A DNA stretch of 22,034 nucleotides from positions 3,025 through 25,058 of the IMG/VR virus record IMGVR_UViG_3300006614_000008; one strand, written 5' to 3'. The DNA comes from a virus. The position numbers were made by a program, and so were the translations under genes. The notes under the pieces are model-generated. The model ran no database searches and was not told the DNA's origin. It saw nothing but the letters and a program-made list of their open reading frames with translations. Positions 11,177 through 20,333 of this stretch are shown in pieces. Each line of letters starts with the position of its first letter. The first letter of the stretch is position 1.

Positions 11177-14100
11177 CTAGACCTTGCGGAATTCTATATC
11201 TTTCTTATTGCGAAGCTCTTCAGCTAATTCTTTTTGCATACGAATTAGCTCGCTACGTTTCGTAGAAGGAGTATTAGGACGAATGTTCGTACCTAAGAAC
11301 ACCGAAAGCCAAGTAGTTATTGCTCGTTCTTGTTTAGGAGCTTCATTAGGAAGAACCCTTCGCACCCTATTTAACACTGGCATGAACTGATCTAACACAT
11401 AAAGAGTTTGGTCAGTTGTTTTCCATTCCCCTTTACGATTCTTCTTCGCAAAGCCAAACGCACCAAGGGCTGGCATAAGCCCAGGAATTTTTCCATAACT
11501 AGGAGATTGTTGGTATCGACCAGTGAATGGGATATTGCCAAAATATTTTTTGCCAAACGCAAGCTCTATCGGGAGCTTGTACAACGGGAAAACACTTTCC
11601 GCTAAAGGTCGCCACGGTTCTCTACCTTCAATAGCTTTAGACCATTTAGCAAGATCACGGAACGGCAAATCAGGAAGAGCATACGCTCTGTTCCCACCAA
11701 TATTGAAGGGCAAACGTATACCCATATTCTCTCCGAACCAGCTAGGCACTAGCCCTTCTTCAGGAGAATGCAACTCTAACTCGCCTTTAATCTGCTGCAA
11801 CCGACCCCAAGCCGTAGGTTTCTTACCAATCGACTCGACAAGCACAGGCAAAATGTTTTTCTGCCAAGTCCAGAACGGAATAACCTGCTTCATTTTGCGT
11901 TCAGCTTGAGTCAGATTCGCATAATCAAAGTGATACTTATTTACAAGCTCGAAAGCATCATCAATACTTCCACCAGTCATAGCAGTGTGATGCGCTACTG
12001 AACCACGCAACATAAACTCAGCTTCTTGGTTCAACTTACGAACCGCAGCAAACGGAACAAACTCAGCTTTGAACGGGTTAAAGGTTCTTTGACCGCCACC
12101 AATAGCATCCAACGAAGATCTAACTTCCTGAGACACCTGACCACTGCTAGCCATACCAGTCCGATACCACGTCAAAAACGTTTCAAGCTCACCCACATCA
12201 ACCGCAGACTGAGCCTGTGGAATACCCCACTTCTTCAAACCAACAGGTTTCCCGTTAGCAATAAGCTGTTCCAAACCGTAAGCAATATCACCTTTACGGC
12301 CACCCTCTTCAGCAGCCTTAGCTGCAGCACGACGGATACCCAAAACCCTTGTGTGCATACTCATAGGCACATCAGCAATCTGGTTGTTAATCCACATGCC
12401 GCCCATCATGTTTCTCATAATGAACCCAGGAGTAGCAACAGCTTGAGCTTTCCACCAGTTCACAAACGATGAGTACTTCTTCATGAAGTCACTCATCGCT
12501 TTAACATCAGCGGTTCTAGCAGCAGCCTGAACCGCAGCAGAAAACAGTTCAACCGAACTTTCTCCTGCCCCGTCAACAAGACTGTATCCACGCAACAAAT
12601 TGTTTGTTCTATTGGATACATCCTGAACGTTGCCAAGCCCCGACATATTGACCATGTAATCGTTTAACCGACCACCATAAACATCTGACAAATTGTGAAG
12701 GTTGCGTACTTTACGAAGCTCATTAGCAGCAGCTTGCTGCGAATCAGCAGCACTTATTCGAGCAGTTGTTTTATCCGAATCCATCAACCGCATCTTCTCT
12801 AATTTTAATTCGTCAATGATTCTTTGTTGCTGAACCATTGTTGCGCTGACTTCAGACAACTCACTTTCAGTGAGTTGTTTCTTTCCTCGCCAGTAAGTAC
12901 GTCGCTCCGCTAAATAAGCTTCTGTTTCCAAAAGCTTCTTCTGAGCACTGTTCATAGCTATTTCAAGCTCTTCAAACTTTGCGCCAAGAAGATCAAACGT
13001 TTCTTGCAAAGCTTCAGTTGCTTCATCAGAAACCTGACCCGCTAATGGTTTATAAGGAACACCTCTATCAGCCTTTAAGCCAAGTCTTAAAATTTCTTCT
13101 ATCTCACGCAACTTCGCATTCAACAACCTGCGTTCCGCCCCACCTATATCAGACAAAAGCTCAGCAATATTGTTACCTATAGGAGACTTCCCATCGATCA
13201 AAGCATCAGCGCCCTTGATCTCCCTGTAACGCTCAAGACGAGCAAGAATCCCCATGTCTCCTTCATCAAGATTCTCAATAGCGTTCTTAAGATCCGCCAA
13301 TTCAGGCATCTCTTCCAGCCACTTCTCCCACTTAGGATTACCCTTAAAGATCTGACCCAACCGTCTAGAAATCCGACCAAGCTCATCTTTACGAGCAGCA
13401 CTTATAAGTCGCTTACCGTTCTTAGCGAAATCAAACAAGCCATCGCCTGTCATCCCATTTAAGAAATCTTCTAAATCGTCAGCAGCACGAACCGTAACGT
13501 CATCCAACATGCGGTTAATAAACGTGGACTTATATGCACGCAAACCCTCGCGCATAATATTCACTGAATCTTGGATCTCTTTATAACCATCAAACAAAGG
13601 CAAAAACCCTTGAAGCTCAGGATCAATATTGTTGACAGCTTCAATGCGTTTAAGCATCTCTTCAACCTGAGCAATCTGCTCATCTAAAGAATGAATCAAC
13701 TCGACAGCATCATTACGAGCATTATGTAAACGAGCAACTTCCTCAGAAGTTTGCTTCACTTTCTGACTTATGTATCCAACACCTCTACGAAGATCAAACT
13801 GAGCGCCAGGTTGGATAAGAGCCAAAGCATCATTAGTCAAACCCTCGATCCCTGAACCATTAGCTATAGCGTCCATAACAGAAGAAATAGCTCTTAGCTC
13901 TCCTTCAAGTCTGGCTACTTCAAGAGCAGCTTTAGTAGCTGCTCGTTGACTTGTCTTACTTCCAGCCTTACCAGCCTCACCCGTGTAAAAAGCAATCTTT
14001 TCATCACGAGCAGTCTTAGTAGCTTCTAACCTATCTTTAAGTATTTGGGCATTACTAAGTTTCTTACCTGCTCTATTCATCGCAGATGTCAAACGATTAG

Positions 14101-16102
14101 CAGCCGCACGACTCAACTGACCATTAGCGCCACGAACAATAATCCCACGTTGCGCTAAACCATCAACAACATACTGAGAACGAATGTAACGAGAATGAGA
14201 ATCTATATAGCTCGTCAAAGCTTTAGTCATATCCGTATCGAATATGTCAACCCACTCGCTACCGTGAGCTTCTTTGCCCATTCTTGAAAGCTGATCTCTA
14301 ATAGAGCCAGCTTCAATATCTTTTAACGTTCCAACATGCGTTTTGTTGGTGTATACATGCCCGTCTGTACCAGTAACTCTGAAACCATCGTCAGCCGCAT
14401 CGTCAATAGCGTCCAACAAAGCATCTCTTAACCTGTCGCCAGTTAGAGAAGGATCAACACCTAGGTCATCAATCAGCTTCTCGATACTAATATCAGGCTT
14501 TACACCTGGCTTTAAGTTCTCCCTAATAAGATCTTTCATTCCCTTAGGCGTAATCCAATTACGCCGATGAAAAGAATTACCCTGAATCATGTCATCAGCA
14601 GCAACACCCTGCGGCAACGGCTTGCCACGCAAACGACCAAGCTCATCAAGCTTTTCTGCGCCTTCCTTACCGATATAACGCATCAAATAAAGCTCACCAA
14701 CAACGCCATCTAAATCGTCGCTGTACGGCAAAGCCTCATTAACCATCGTCCGCAAACTGTCCAAATACTCCCGAGCCTGTGCCCTTAAAGCCACATGCTT
14801 AGGGCTAAGACCAAAGTCACTACCCTGCGAAACAAGGTAAGGAACCTCATTCTCGGCAGCCAACATCAACTCGTCAAAATCAACACCAGCATCATCAGCG
14901 GCACGTTTAAGATTCTCTGCCCCCTGCTTTGCTGTCGCAGCAAACGCAGACGACCTCGTATTAGCTTGCGAACCAACACGCTGAACCCAACGACCAGTAA
15001 CCTGTTCCTCTATATTGCTAGAACGAATCATTTTGTTGATATCAACGTTCGTTGAAAACGCTTTACCAAACGCCTGACCCAGCTTTGTATCCGAAGAAGC
15101 TGCGAATGCTTTGCCAGGAGCAGAAGCAGTCCAAGCAACAAAAGCAGTACTCCCTGGAATCTTCGCTAACATCTGAGCACTCCCAGGCATCTCGACTGCC
15201 ATCTTCATAGCCAGTCTCGCTGCTTTATCAGCCTCAGAACCAGTCTTCACAGCAACAGCAGGTCCCTCACCTCGCAACTGCCGAACCCTATTCCTAACAA
15301 GCTTCTGATTATTAGGATTAGTTAAATCAAGAGCACGATCCGCTTCATCACCCCACCGAAACATGCCACCAGGACCAGCAGCAGTATCGGTATACAACTG
15401 CCTGACACGCATGTCATCTAACTTCCTGCCAACAACAGGAAATATCCTTCGTAACGGCTTCTCAATAATCGTGCGACCAATCTTGCCAGTCCCAGGAATC
15501 GTGAAACGAGCACCAGACGAAATACCTACGTCGTCCAAATATTTACCTGCAGACAACACAGACTTAGTGCGATCAACTCTTTGTGCAGCCTTCAACATCC
15601 CTGCTGCCTTAGCTGCATCACCAGCAGCTTCAGCAGCTTTAGCACCTTTACGCAAACCATTCGCCACATCAGCAGCCTTAGCGCCACGAGCCAACAGCCC
15701 AGCACCAGCCATATACGTCAAAGGATCTAAAGCAATATCCAACCCAAGACCCACAGCAAAATCCAAAGGCCCAGGAAGATCAACGTCCCAATCCCGCAAC
15801 ACCTCACCCATCATGATGTTGTCACGAGTTTGCTGAACAAATTCCCCAATCGAGAAATCATTATCAGCATCAAAGATGTCACCTATCTCTTTAATACCCG
15901 AAACAATCGCAGCACGAGGCGTATCAATAACATCAATAATTTGCCCAAGGACAGGAATATCAAATATCCCTCCACCCTTTTTTGCAGGAGCAACATACCC
16001 AGGCAAAGGAGCAGAAGAAGAAGACTTATTCCCCCAATCGATCTTCAAATTTTTGATCATATTTCCACGGTCTTGAGGCCGTGGAGGAGGAGGAATCGCC
16101 AC
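11177..16102 (-). CDS. Very large virion protein, probably internal/ejection type, 1641 aa
   Basis: No single family covers the whole protein. The N-terminus is Pro-rich and flexible, then a hydrophobic, Gly/Ala-rich segment at about 112-138 (PLDFAVGLGLDIALDPLTY) that could insert into or cross a membrane, then an Ala-rich helical part. The middle, about 680-1150, has long coiled-coil stretches. Near 1410 is I-P-F-W-T-W-Q-K-N-I-L-P, followed by V-L-V-E-S-I-G-K-K-P, a motif I associate with large phage virion or polyvalent proteins. The size, helical make-up and place as the last and largest of three virion genes before the lysis genes recall T7 gp16. It could instead act as a tape measure. 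The start is GTG at 16102, with AGGGG upstream; a later ATG is possible. Confidence 0.7.
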   Translation of the reverse strand: MAIPPPPRPQDRGNMIKNLKIDWGNKSSSSAPLPGYVAPAKKGGGIFDIPVLGQIIDVIDTPRAAIVSGIKEIGDIFDADNDFSIGEFVQQTRDNIMMGEVLRDWDVDLPGPLDFAVGLGLDIALDPLTYMAGAGLLARGAKAADVANGLRKGAKAAEAAGDAAKAAGMLKAAQRVDRTKSVLSAGKYLDDVGISSGARFTIPGTGKIGRTIIEKPLRRIFPVVGRKLDDMRVRQLYTDTAAGPGGMFRWGDEADRALDLTNPNNQKLVRNRVRQLRGEGPAVAVKTGSEADKAARLAMKMAVEMPGSAQMLAKIPGSTAFVAWTASAPGKAFAASSDTKLGQAFGKAFSTNVDINKMIRSSNIEEQVTGRWVQRVGSQANTRSSAFAATAKQGAENLKRAADDAGVDFDELMLAAENEVPYLVSQGSDFGLSPKHVALRAQAREYLDSLRTMVNEALPYSDDLDGVVGELYLMRYIGKEGAEKLDELGRLRGKPLPQGVAADDMIQGNSFHRRNWITPKGMKDLIRENLKPGVKPDISIEKLIDDLGVDPSLTGDRLRDALLDAIDDAADDGFRVTGTDGHVYTNKTHVGTLKDIEAGSIRDQLSRMGKEAHGSEWVDIFDTDMTKALTSYIDSHSRYIRSQYVVDGLAQRGIIVRGANGQLSRAAANRLTSAMNRAGKKLSNAQILKDRLEATKTARDEKIAFYTGEAGKAGSKTSQRAATKAALEVARLEGELRAISSVMDAIANGSGIEGLTNDALALIQPGAQFDLRRGVGYISQKVKQTSEEVARLHNARNDAVELIHSLDEQIAQVEEMLKRIEAVNNIDPELQGFLPLFDGYKEIQDSVNIMREGLRAYKSTFINRMLDDVTVRAADDLEDFLNGMTGDGLFDFAKNGKRLISAARKDELGRISRRLGQIFKGNPKWEKWLEEMPELADLKNAIENLDEGDMGILARLERYREIKGADALIDGKSPIGNNIAELLSDIGGAERRLLNAKLREIEEILRLGLKADRGVPYKPLAGQVSDEATEALQETFDLLGAKFEELEIAMNSAQKKLLETEAYLAERRTYWRGKKQLTESELSEVSATMVQQQRIIDELKLEKMRLMDSDKTTARISAADSQQAAANELRKVRNLHNLSDVYGGRLNDYMVNMSGLGNVQDVSNRTNNLLRGYSLVDGAGESSVELFSAAVQAAARTADVKAMSDFMKKYSSFVNWWKAQAVATPGFIMRNMMGGMWINNQIADVPMSMHTRVLGIRRAAAKAAEEGGRKGDIAYGLEQLIANGKPVGLKKWGIPQAQSAVDVGELETFLTWYRTGMASSGQVSQEVRSSLDAIGGGQRTFNPFKAEFVPFAAVRKLNQEAEFMLRGSVAHHTAMTGGSIDDAFELVNKYHFDYANLTQAERKMKQVIPFWTWQKNILPVLVESIGKKPTAWGRLQQIKGELELHSPEEGLVPSWFGENMGIRLPFNIGGNRAYALPDLPFRDLAKWSKAIEGREPWRPLAESVFPLYKLPIELAFGKKYFGNIPFTGRYQQSPSYGKIPGLMPALGAFGFAKKNRKGEWKTTDQTLYVLDQFMPVLNRVRRVLPNEAPKQERAITTWLSVFLGTNIRPNTPSTKRSELIRMQKELAEELRNKKDIEFRKV

Positions 16103-16110
16103 CTTAACCC

Positions 16111-17640
16111 CTAGCCGTACAAAGCAGCTTGTTCAGCAATTTTCCCAAACTGAATTATTTCATTAAGAGAAGCAGTTCTTTCCCCGTCAGCTAAATGCTT
16201 AAACCCATCAGGAAGCATCTCTGGAGTCAACGTCATAGCCATTCCCTGATCATTGTCTGCTGCAATCTTTGCAAACTCTTTCAACAACCCAGGGAACGTA
16301 GACGAAGCCGCAGCCGCATCACCAGGCATACCAATAGACTGCCCAATAACCATTGCCCGAGCAGCCTGCGCCCGAGCCTCATTAGCCGCTGCAGCAGAAG
16401 CAGCAGCAGCATCCGCTGCGCTAATACGACGATTCATCAAAGCCTCATTAATATCTTGAAGCTCATACGACAACCGCTGAGAACCCTGGAACAGCATGTC
16501 AGAAGCATTCCGATCAAACGCCCGACGTTCCTTAGCCATCCCAGCCTTAGCACGACCAATACCCAACTGGGCACGTTCAGCACCAAGCATCGCCATACGC
16601 TCAGCCAAATCTGCACCAGACTGCATCTGAGCACCAAGCAAAGCCCCCATCTCTCGACCAACCACATTCGTGTAACCAGCGGGATCAATGCCAAGATTCT
16701 TTAATCTTGCGCTTGCAGCGTCTGTACGAGCGTCAAATTTTCTTTGCAGTTCGTTAAACGATTGGCCTCTACGGGCTGTATACATATCTTCTGCTTGACG
16801 ACGGGAAGCGTCAGAAGCTAAAAGCTGATTAACAATCGCTTCTTCGTCGCTGTCGAACTGGGCACCAGCCCTAGTGCGTTCAGCGTCCAAGAAACTTGTT
16901 AGATCGTTGTAACGTCCTTGAGCGTAACCACGATTAGTGTCTGCTAACTGTTCCGCTAAACCCATACCGTCTTCGGTTTGTGCACCTGCAGGAAACATTT
17001 GGTCAAACAAAGCCTGCATTCGAGCAGCTTCTTGTTCTTCAAAATTTCTTATAGCTTTTTCGTACTCTGGTCTTCCTGGCCCATACATTTCACCGTCAGC
17101 GTCAGGAGAAGAACTTTTGCTGCTCCCTCCTCTTTCGGGAACTAAAGTGCCTGCTTCTTTACGAGCAATAGCATTTCTCAAAGCTTCCAAAGTCGAGTTA
17201 TCAGTATCCCCCGAGCCATACGGACTATAAGCCCCAGACGTAACCTCAGGAGGAACAACAATGTCATTCAAACGATTAATCTGACCAGTTGTCAAGTAAT
17301 CAGCAAGAGCTTCTTTCTCTGCTGCACTTGGATCTTTCTTCTTCATCAACATTTGGATGTAATCATTATCTGAAAGATTCAAATTACTTAAAGCAGGATT
17401 TTCTAAAGGGGGCTCAGAACCACTCGGAATATTTATGTTGCTTAAAGCGTTATTGACACCACGAACATTGCGAGCAACTGTCCCTGCAGGACTAGTAACC
17501 AAAGACTGAACAGCGTTACCAACAGGACTAAGAGCACCTTTTAACGCTCTGTCCATATCAGCTAAAGCTTGAGCTTCGCTACTCGCAGGCCCAAGATTCT
17601 GACCAGTTAGCCTATTCTTACGTTGCAACGGTTGATTCAC
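16111..17640 (-). CDS. Ala-rich helical virion protein, possibly internal/ejection type, 509 aa
   Basis: The start is GTG at 17640, preceded by AGGAG. The first 200 residues are low-complexity and flexible (Asn, Ser, Pro, Gly), with a Ser/Gly-rich stretch (ERGGSSKSSSPDADG). From about 200 to 435 the protein is nearly all helix, rich in Ala, Glu, Arg and Gln, with an extreme Ala-rich part (R-I-S-A-A-D-A-A-A-A-S-A-A-A-A-N-E-A). It ends with a compact segment (DGFKHLADGERTASLNEIIQ). It has no enzyme motif. Its place between the 270- and 1641-residue proteins and its helical content fit the middle protein of an ejection complex, like T7 gp15 in position only. It could also be a scaffold or tail protein. 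Confidence 0.6.
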   Translation of the reverse strand: MNQPLQRKNRLTGQNLGPASSEAQALADMDRALKGALSPVGNAVQSLVTSPAGTVARNVRGVNNALSNINIPSGSEPPLENPALSNLNLSDNDYIQMLMKKKDPSAAEKEALADYLTTGQINRLNDIVVPPEVTSGAYSPYGSGDTDNSTLEALRNAIARKEAGTLVPERGGSSKSSSPDADGEMYGPGRPEYEKAIRNFEEQEAARMQALFDQMFPAGAQTEDGMGLAEQLADTNRGYAQGRYNDLTSFLDAERTRAGAQFDSDEEAIVNQLLASDASRRQAEDMYTARRGQSFNELQRKFDARTDAASARLKNLGIDPAGYTNVVGREMGALLGAQMQSGADLAERMAMLGAERAQLGIGRAKAGMAKERRAFDRNASDMLFQGSQRLSYELQDINEALMNRRISAADAAAASAAAANEARAQAARAMVIGQSIGMPGDAAAASSTFPGLLKEFAKIAADNDQGMAMTLTPEMLPDGFKHLADGERTASLNEIIQFGKIAEQAALYG

Positions 17641-17648
17641 AATAACTC

Positions 17649-18461
17649 CTAGCCCATAGCCCGAATTTGCTGGGCAATACTCGCCCTCAACTCATTCGGA
17701 TCAGAAATATTTGCTGTATTAGCAGCAACATTCAAAGCATCAGCAATCGCATCAGCATCAACACCACGGTAATACTGCTGCTCCTGAGCCAAATCCCCAC
17801 CAATATCAAGACGCTGAGACTGCAAATCATGCTGACGAAGCATGTCCCCAATCGCCCTCAACTGATCAGACTCATACTCCCCCAGCGTGCGATCCCTAAT
17901 CCCACTATTAACAATGCCACGCTGATTCAACCTGTCCCAAATAGGACGCTCCCCACGAATACGATTCCTCTCGGCTGTATCCAAACCATAAGCTAACTGT
18001 TGACCCAGAAGCTCACGGTTATATTGATTGCCGCTCAAAGCGTCAATCAAATTGAAGTAATACTCATCAGCCGCAGACGTACCAAACGTACCAATATTGG
18101 TATTACCCACAGAAGGCTGTGCGTAATACCCACTCGGATCAGAGGATACAACCGCAGCCCCAGGAGCATTCGTAGAAGCAGCTTGAGACAAAGCCGCCGA
18201 CTCAGGAGTAACTGTCGCCCCTAAAGAAGCAGCGTCGATAGTTGCCCAATCCGCAGTTTTAGGAGTAGGAGTTACCCCAAAAGAACCATGATCGGCAGCA
18301 GCATAACCACTCTGGTTACGTGCTGCCCGAGACTCGGCACGACTAGGGCCACCAACTCCGTACTCTTTACGGTTGTACATGACTTCAGGATTAAGAGTAA
18401 CCCCTCTATTTTTTTTGCTTTTGCCAGGAACTGGCATGTGGTCAAGCAATCTGAAAGCCAT
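17649..18461 (-). CDS. Virion-associated protein, possibly internal/ejection type, 270 aa
   Basis: Not recognised with certainty. The ATG at 18461 has a perfect AGGAGG upstream. The N-terminal half is low in predicted structure (Ala, Ser, Thr, Gly, Pro), while residues from about 130 on are helical with many Gln, Arg and Asp. A part reading R-L-N-Q-R-G-I-V-N-S-G-I-R-D-R-T-L-G-E-Y resembles the 'RGI.NSG' turn in phage internal virion proteins followed by long Q/R/D helices. As the smallest and first of the three virion genes, it sits where T7 gp14 sits. The next gene starts eight bases after its stop. Confidence 0.6.
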   Translation of the reverse strand: MAFRLLDHMPVPGKSKKNRGVTLNPEVMYNRKEYGVGGPSRAESRAARNQSGYAAADHGSFGVTPTPKTADWATIDAASLGATVTPESAALSQAASTNAPGAAVVSSDPSGYYAQPSVGNTNIGTFGTSAADEYYFNLIDALSGNQYNRELLGQQLAYGLDTAERNRIRGERPIWDRLNQRGIVNSGIRDRTLGEYESDQLRAIGDMLRQHDLQSQRLDIGGDLAQEQQYYRGVDADAIADALNVAANTANISDPNELRASIAQQIRAMG

Positions 18462-18475
18462 GATTCCTCCTATAT

Positions 18476-18631
18476 TTAATCTTCAGTCGTCCCACATTTG
18501 TCGCAGTCGCCTGTGCATTGGTTCGCTTCAAGCTGAGCGATATGTACTCGCATCAAAGCGATTTCCCATTCCAACTTTCCGCGCTCACTCAAAGAAGCAA
18601 TAACTTCTTCGATACCTACGTCAGCGCTCAT
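18476..18631 (-). CDS. Small protein with a Cys cluster, 51 aa
   Basis: Translated by hand. The ATG at 18631-18629 overlaps the TGA of the upstream gene (ATGA), and the frame ends with TAA at 18478-18476, two short steps before the AGGAGG of the next gene. The product begins MSADVGIEEVIASLSERGKL and has one long helix of coiled-coil type (LEWEIALMRVHIAQLEANQ) followed by C-T-G-D-C-D-K-C-G, a C-x3-C-x2-C cluster that may bind a metal. The tight coupling on both sides argues for a real gene. A virion or chaperone role is possible from the context only. Confidence 0.6.
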   Translation of the reverse strand: MSADVGIEEVIASLSERGKLEWEIALMRVHIAQLEANQCTGDCDKCGTTED

Positions 18632-18906
18632 GCTGGATCAGAAGCCTCAACATCTGGAGCACCTTCAAGAGGTGGAGGTCCTACAAGAGCGTTAACCTCA
18701 GCTTCGCTTAAACCAAGATCAAGAAGCTTCTGGCGACCAGCAGCAGCATCAGCTTGCTCTTGCGCCATAACAGCAGCCTGCTCTTCAGCAAGAGCAATAT
18801 TCGCATCTCGTTGAGCGTACTCTTCCTCAGTTAGCTCACGTTCTATTGTTTCACCAGTAGCACAATCGTGAATTGTGCACATTATGGGTGGTTCTCTTAA
18901 AGGCAT
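18628..18906 (-). CDS. Small acidic protein, possible tail or assembly accessory, 92 aa
   Basis: Not recognised. The ATG at 18906 has AAGGAA upstream; an internal ATG at residue 9 (MCTIHDCATGE) is less well placed. A short beta part (C-T-I-H-D-C-A-T-G-E-T-I-E-R-E-L-T-E-E-E) is followed by a long Ala/Glu/Gln helix, then L-G-L-S-E-A-E-V-N-A-L-V-G and a Pro/Glu-rich end. The 'ATGETIERELTEEE' start resembles small phage proteins encoded beside tail fibre genes, some of which assist assembly. The gene is between the appendage proteins and the virion trio. Confidence 0.6.
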   Translation of the reverse strand: MPLREPPIMCTIHDCATGETIERELTEEEYAQRDANIALAEEQAAVMAQEQADAAAGRQKLLDLGLSEAEVNALVGPPPLEGAPDVEASDPA

Positions 18907-18915
18907 ATCGATTCC

Positions 18916-19629
18916 TTATTCATTAACTTGCAAGTTTCCATTACAACCTCTAAACACAAAGAAATCTCCAATAAAATTGTAGGCAGATCCAATAGTTACA
19001 GTGTTTATGGCAGCGCCAGCGCTGCAACCCCCAGCACCTATGCCCCAAGCACCCCAATCAGCGGTAGCAGCAGCAGCAGAATTATCCATTTGTTGATCAG
19101 TTACCATCCCAACGTGATAATGCCACGGATAATAACCATTTTGGTTTGGGAAATGATTTTCAAACCATCCCGTAACCCATGCTGCACGGCGACGGGAAGT
19201 GGGAGGAACCGAGTTTCCATCAATATCGGTTACAGTTATTCCCCAGTTATAGTTAGTAAACTGTGATCCTCCAACTGCATAACCAAGTTGTTGATTACCT
19301 GTGCTATAGGTGTAGTCACGACTTGTGCTTGACCATGAATATGGACTCATCGAAGTAACATTTTGTGCGCTCTGGTAATCGTATACAAAGTCGTTACTGT
19401 TGGTGTATGGGCCGTGGAAATACATATTGCTGCTACCTACAACATTTGCGCTAGTTTGAAGCTGCAATTTGAACACAATACGGTAAACAGGAGCGTTAGA
19501 GTAATCAAGTATGGTTTGGTTACCAGCAGCGTTGGTTGCATAAACGTTATTAAGACCTGAAAAAGTTATTGAAGAAGTCGCATTGTTCTGGGCGATATGG
19601 GTTTCAAGAACCCAAGGTTGGTCAGCCAT
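18916..19629 (-). CDS. Beta-rich tail appendage protein, third of a tandem set, 237 aa
   Basis: The product is rich in Ser, Thr, Asn, Gly and Tyr with few charges, as in phage receptor-binding or appendage proteins made of beta sheets. It shares a plan with the two genes upstream: an N-terminal strand with S-S-I-T-F-S-G-L-N-N, then V-Y-R-I-V-F-K, a long variable centre, and a final pair of strands I-N-T-V-T-I-G-S-A-Y then F-I-G-D-F-F-V-F-R-G. The centre is rich in Tyr, Ser and Asn (residues 70-110), where receptor contact might occur. The start is ATG at 19629, two bases after the upstream stop, without a strong ribosome-binding site, so it probably depends on coupling. Confidence 0.65.
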   Translation of the reverse strand: MADQPWVLETHIAQNNATSSITFSGLNNVYATNAAGNQTILDYSNAPVYRIVFKLQLQTSANVVGSSNMYFHGPYTNSNDFVYDYQSAQNVTSMSPYSWSSTSRDYTYSTGNQQLGYAVGGSQFTNYNWGITVTDIDGNSVPPTSRRRAAWVTGWFENHFPNQNGYYPWHYHVGMVTDQQMDNSAAAATADWGAWGIGAGGCSAGAAINTVTIGSAYNFIGDFFVFRGCNGNLQVNE

Positions 19630-19631
19630 AA

Positions 19632-20333
19632 TTAAGTCCAGTCATTATTTCTTTGGACTTGATCAGTCCAACCCTCACCGTAAACAGTCAAACTTGAATA
19701 AATACCCAAAGTTTTAGGTGTGCCAGCAGAATCCCAACCTGCTCCTATCCGAATGCTGTTCATAGGCGACATTGCTACTGCCGCTGAAGCAGAATTTTGG
19801 GCATCTAACTTTGTGCATCCACTCCAACCAGAACCAGAATAAGGCGTGCCTTGCGTAGACGAGTATGGGCTCGTTCCGCTGCCTTTCCAAAAGATTTGTT
19901 TTGACTGGTTGTTTCCAGGCTGCACAACTATGCCTTCTATGGTGAAACGTTCAGAGAAATCAGAGTTGCCGCTGTGATAATACTGTCTGCCAATTTCCCC
20001 ATAAGGAGTCACCGAATAACTCTGGTGTGCACAGCCAATGGCGGTCTGCCAGTAAGTAGAATCTGACCTCTGGTGACACTGCATGTTTCTGTATTTCATA
20101 GCAGAAGCGTTAGGACCTCCAGTCCAAGCGCCTTGCATCCCAATACTTACTCCTTGCTGCCATTGACCTGAACCAACATTGGTGGTTCCACCACCAGAAT
20201 GGTCAATCATTCCGTTAAACACGATACGCAACACCGCATAATCGGTAGCGATATTTGTGAGTTCCAGAAACTGTGTAGTTGAATTATTCGTTTCAACAGT
20301 ACCCAACTGATAAAATTTACTCTTAACAGCCAT
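19632..20333 (-). CDS. Beta-rich tail appendage protein, second of a tandem set, 233 aa
   Basis: The shared plan is F-L-E-L-T-N-I, then V-L-R-I-V-F-N-G near residues 34-41, a variable centre with many Gly, Ser, Gln and Trp, and an end M-N-S-I-R-I-G-A-G-W followed by L-G-I-Y-S-S-L-T-V-Y-G-E-G. A short acidic-basic tail (DQVQRNNDWT) follows. The centre has G-G-G-T-T-N-V-G-S-G-Q-W and G-N-S-D-F-S-E-R-F-T-I, typical of jelly-roll loops. It probably forms trimers on the tail or capsid surface. The ATG at 20333 overlaps the upstream TAA by one base (TAATG). Confidence 0.65.
   Translation of the reverse strand: MAVKSKFYQLGTVETNNSTTQFLELTNIATDYAVLRIVFNGMIDHSGGGTTNVGSGQWQQGVSIGMQGAWTGGPNASAMKYRNMQCHQRSDSTYWQTAIGCAHQSYSVTPYGEIGRQYYHSGNSDFSERFTIEGIVVQPGNNQSKQIFWKGSGTSPYSSTQGTPYSGSGWSGCTKLDAQNSASAAVAMSPMNSIRIGAGWDSAGTPKTLGIYSSLTVYGEGWTDQVQRNNDWT

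Noticed and set aside
15363-15836. Open frame of 157 codons on the + strand inside the 1641-residue gene, rich in Ala and Pro
   Set aside because: It is the reverse of an Ala/Gly/Leu-rich coding stretch, which often gives long antisense frames. There is no good start site.
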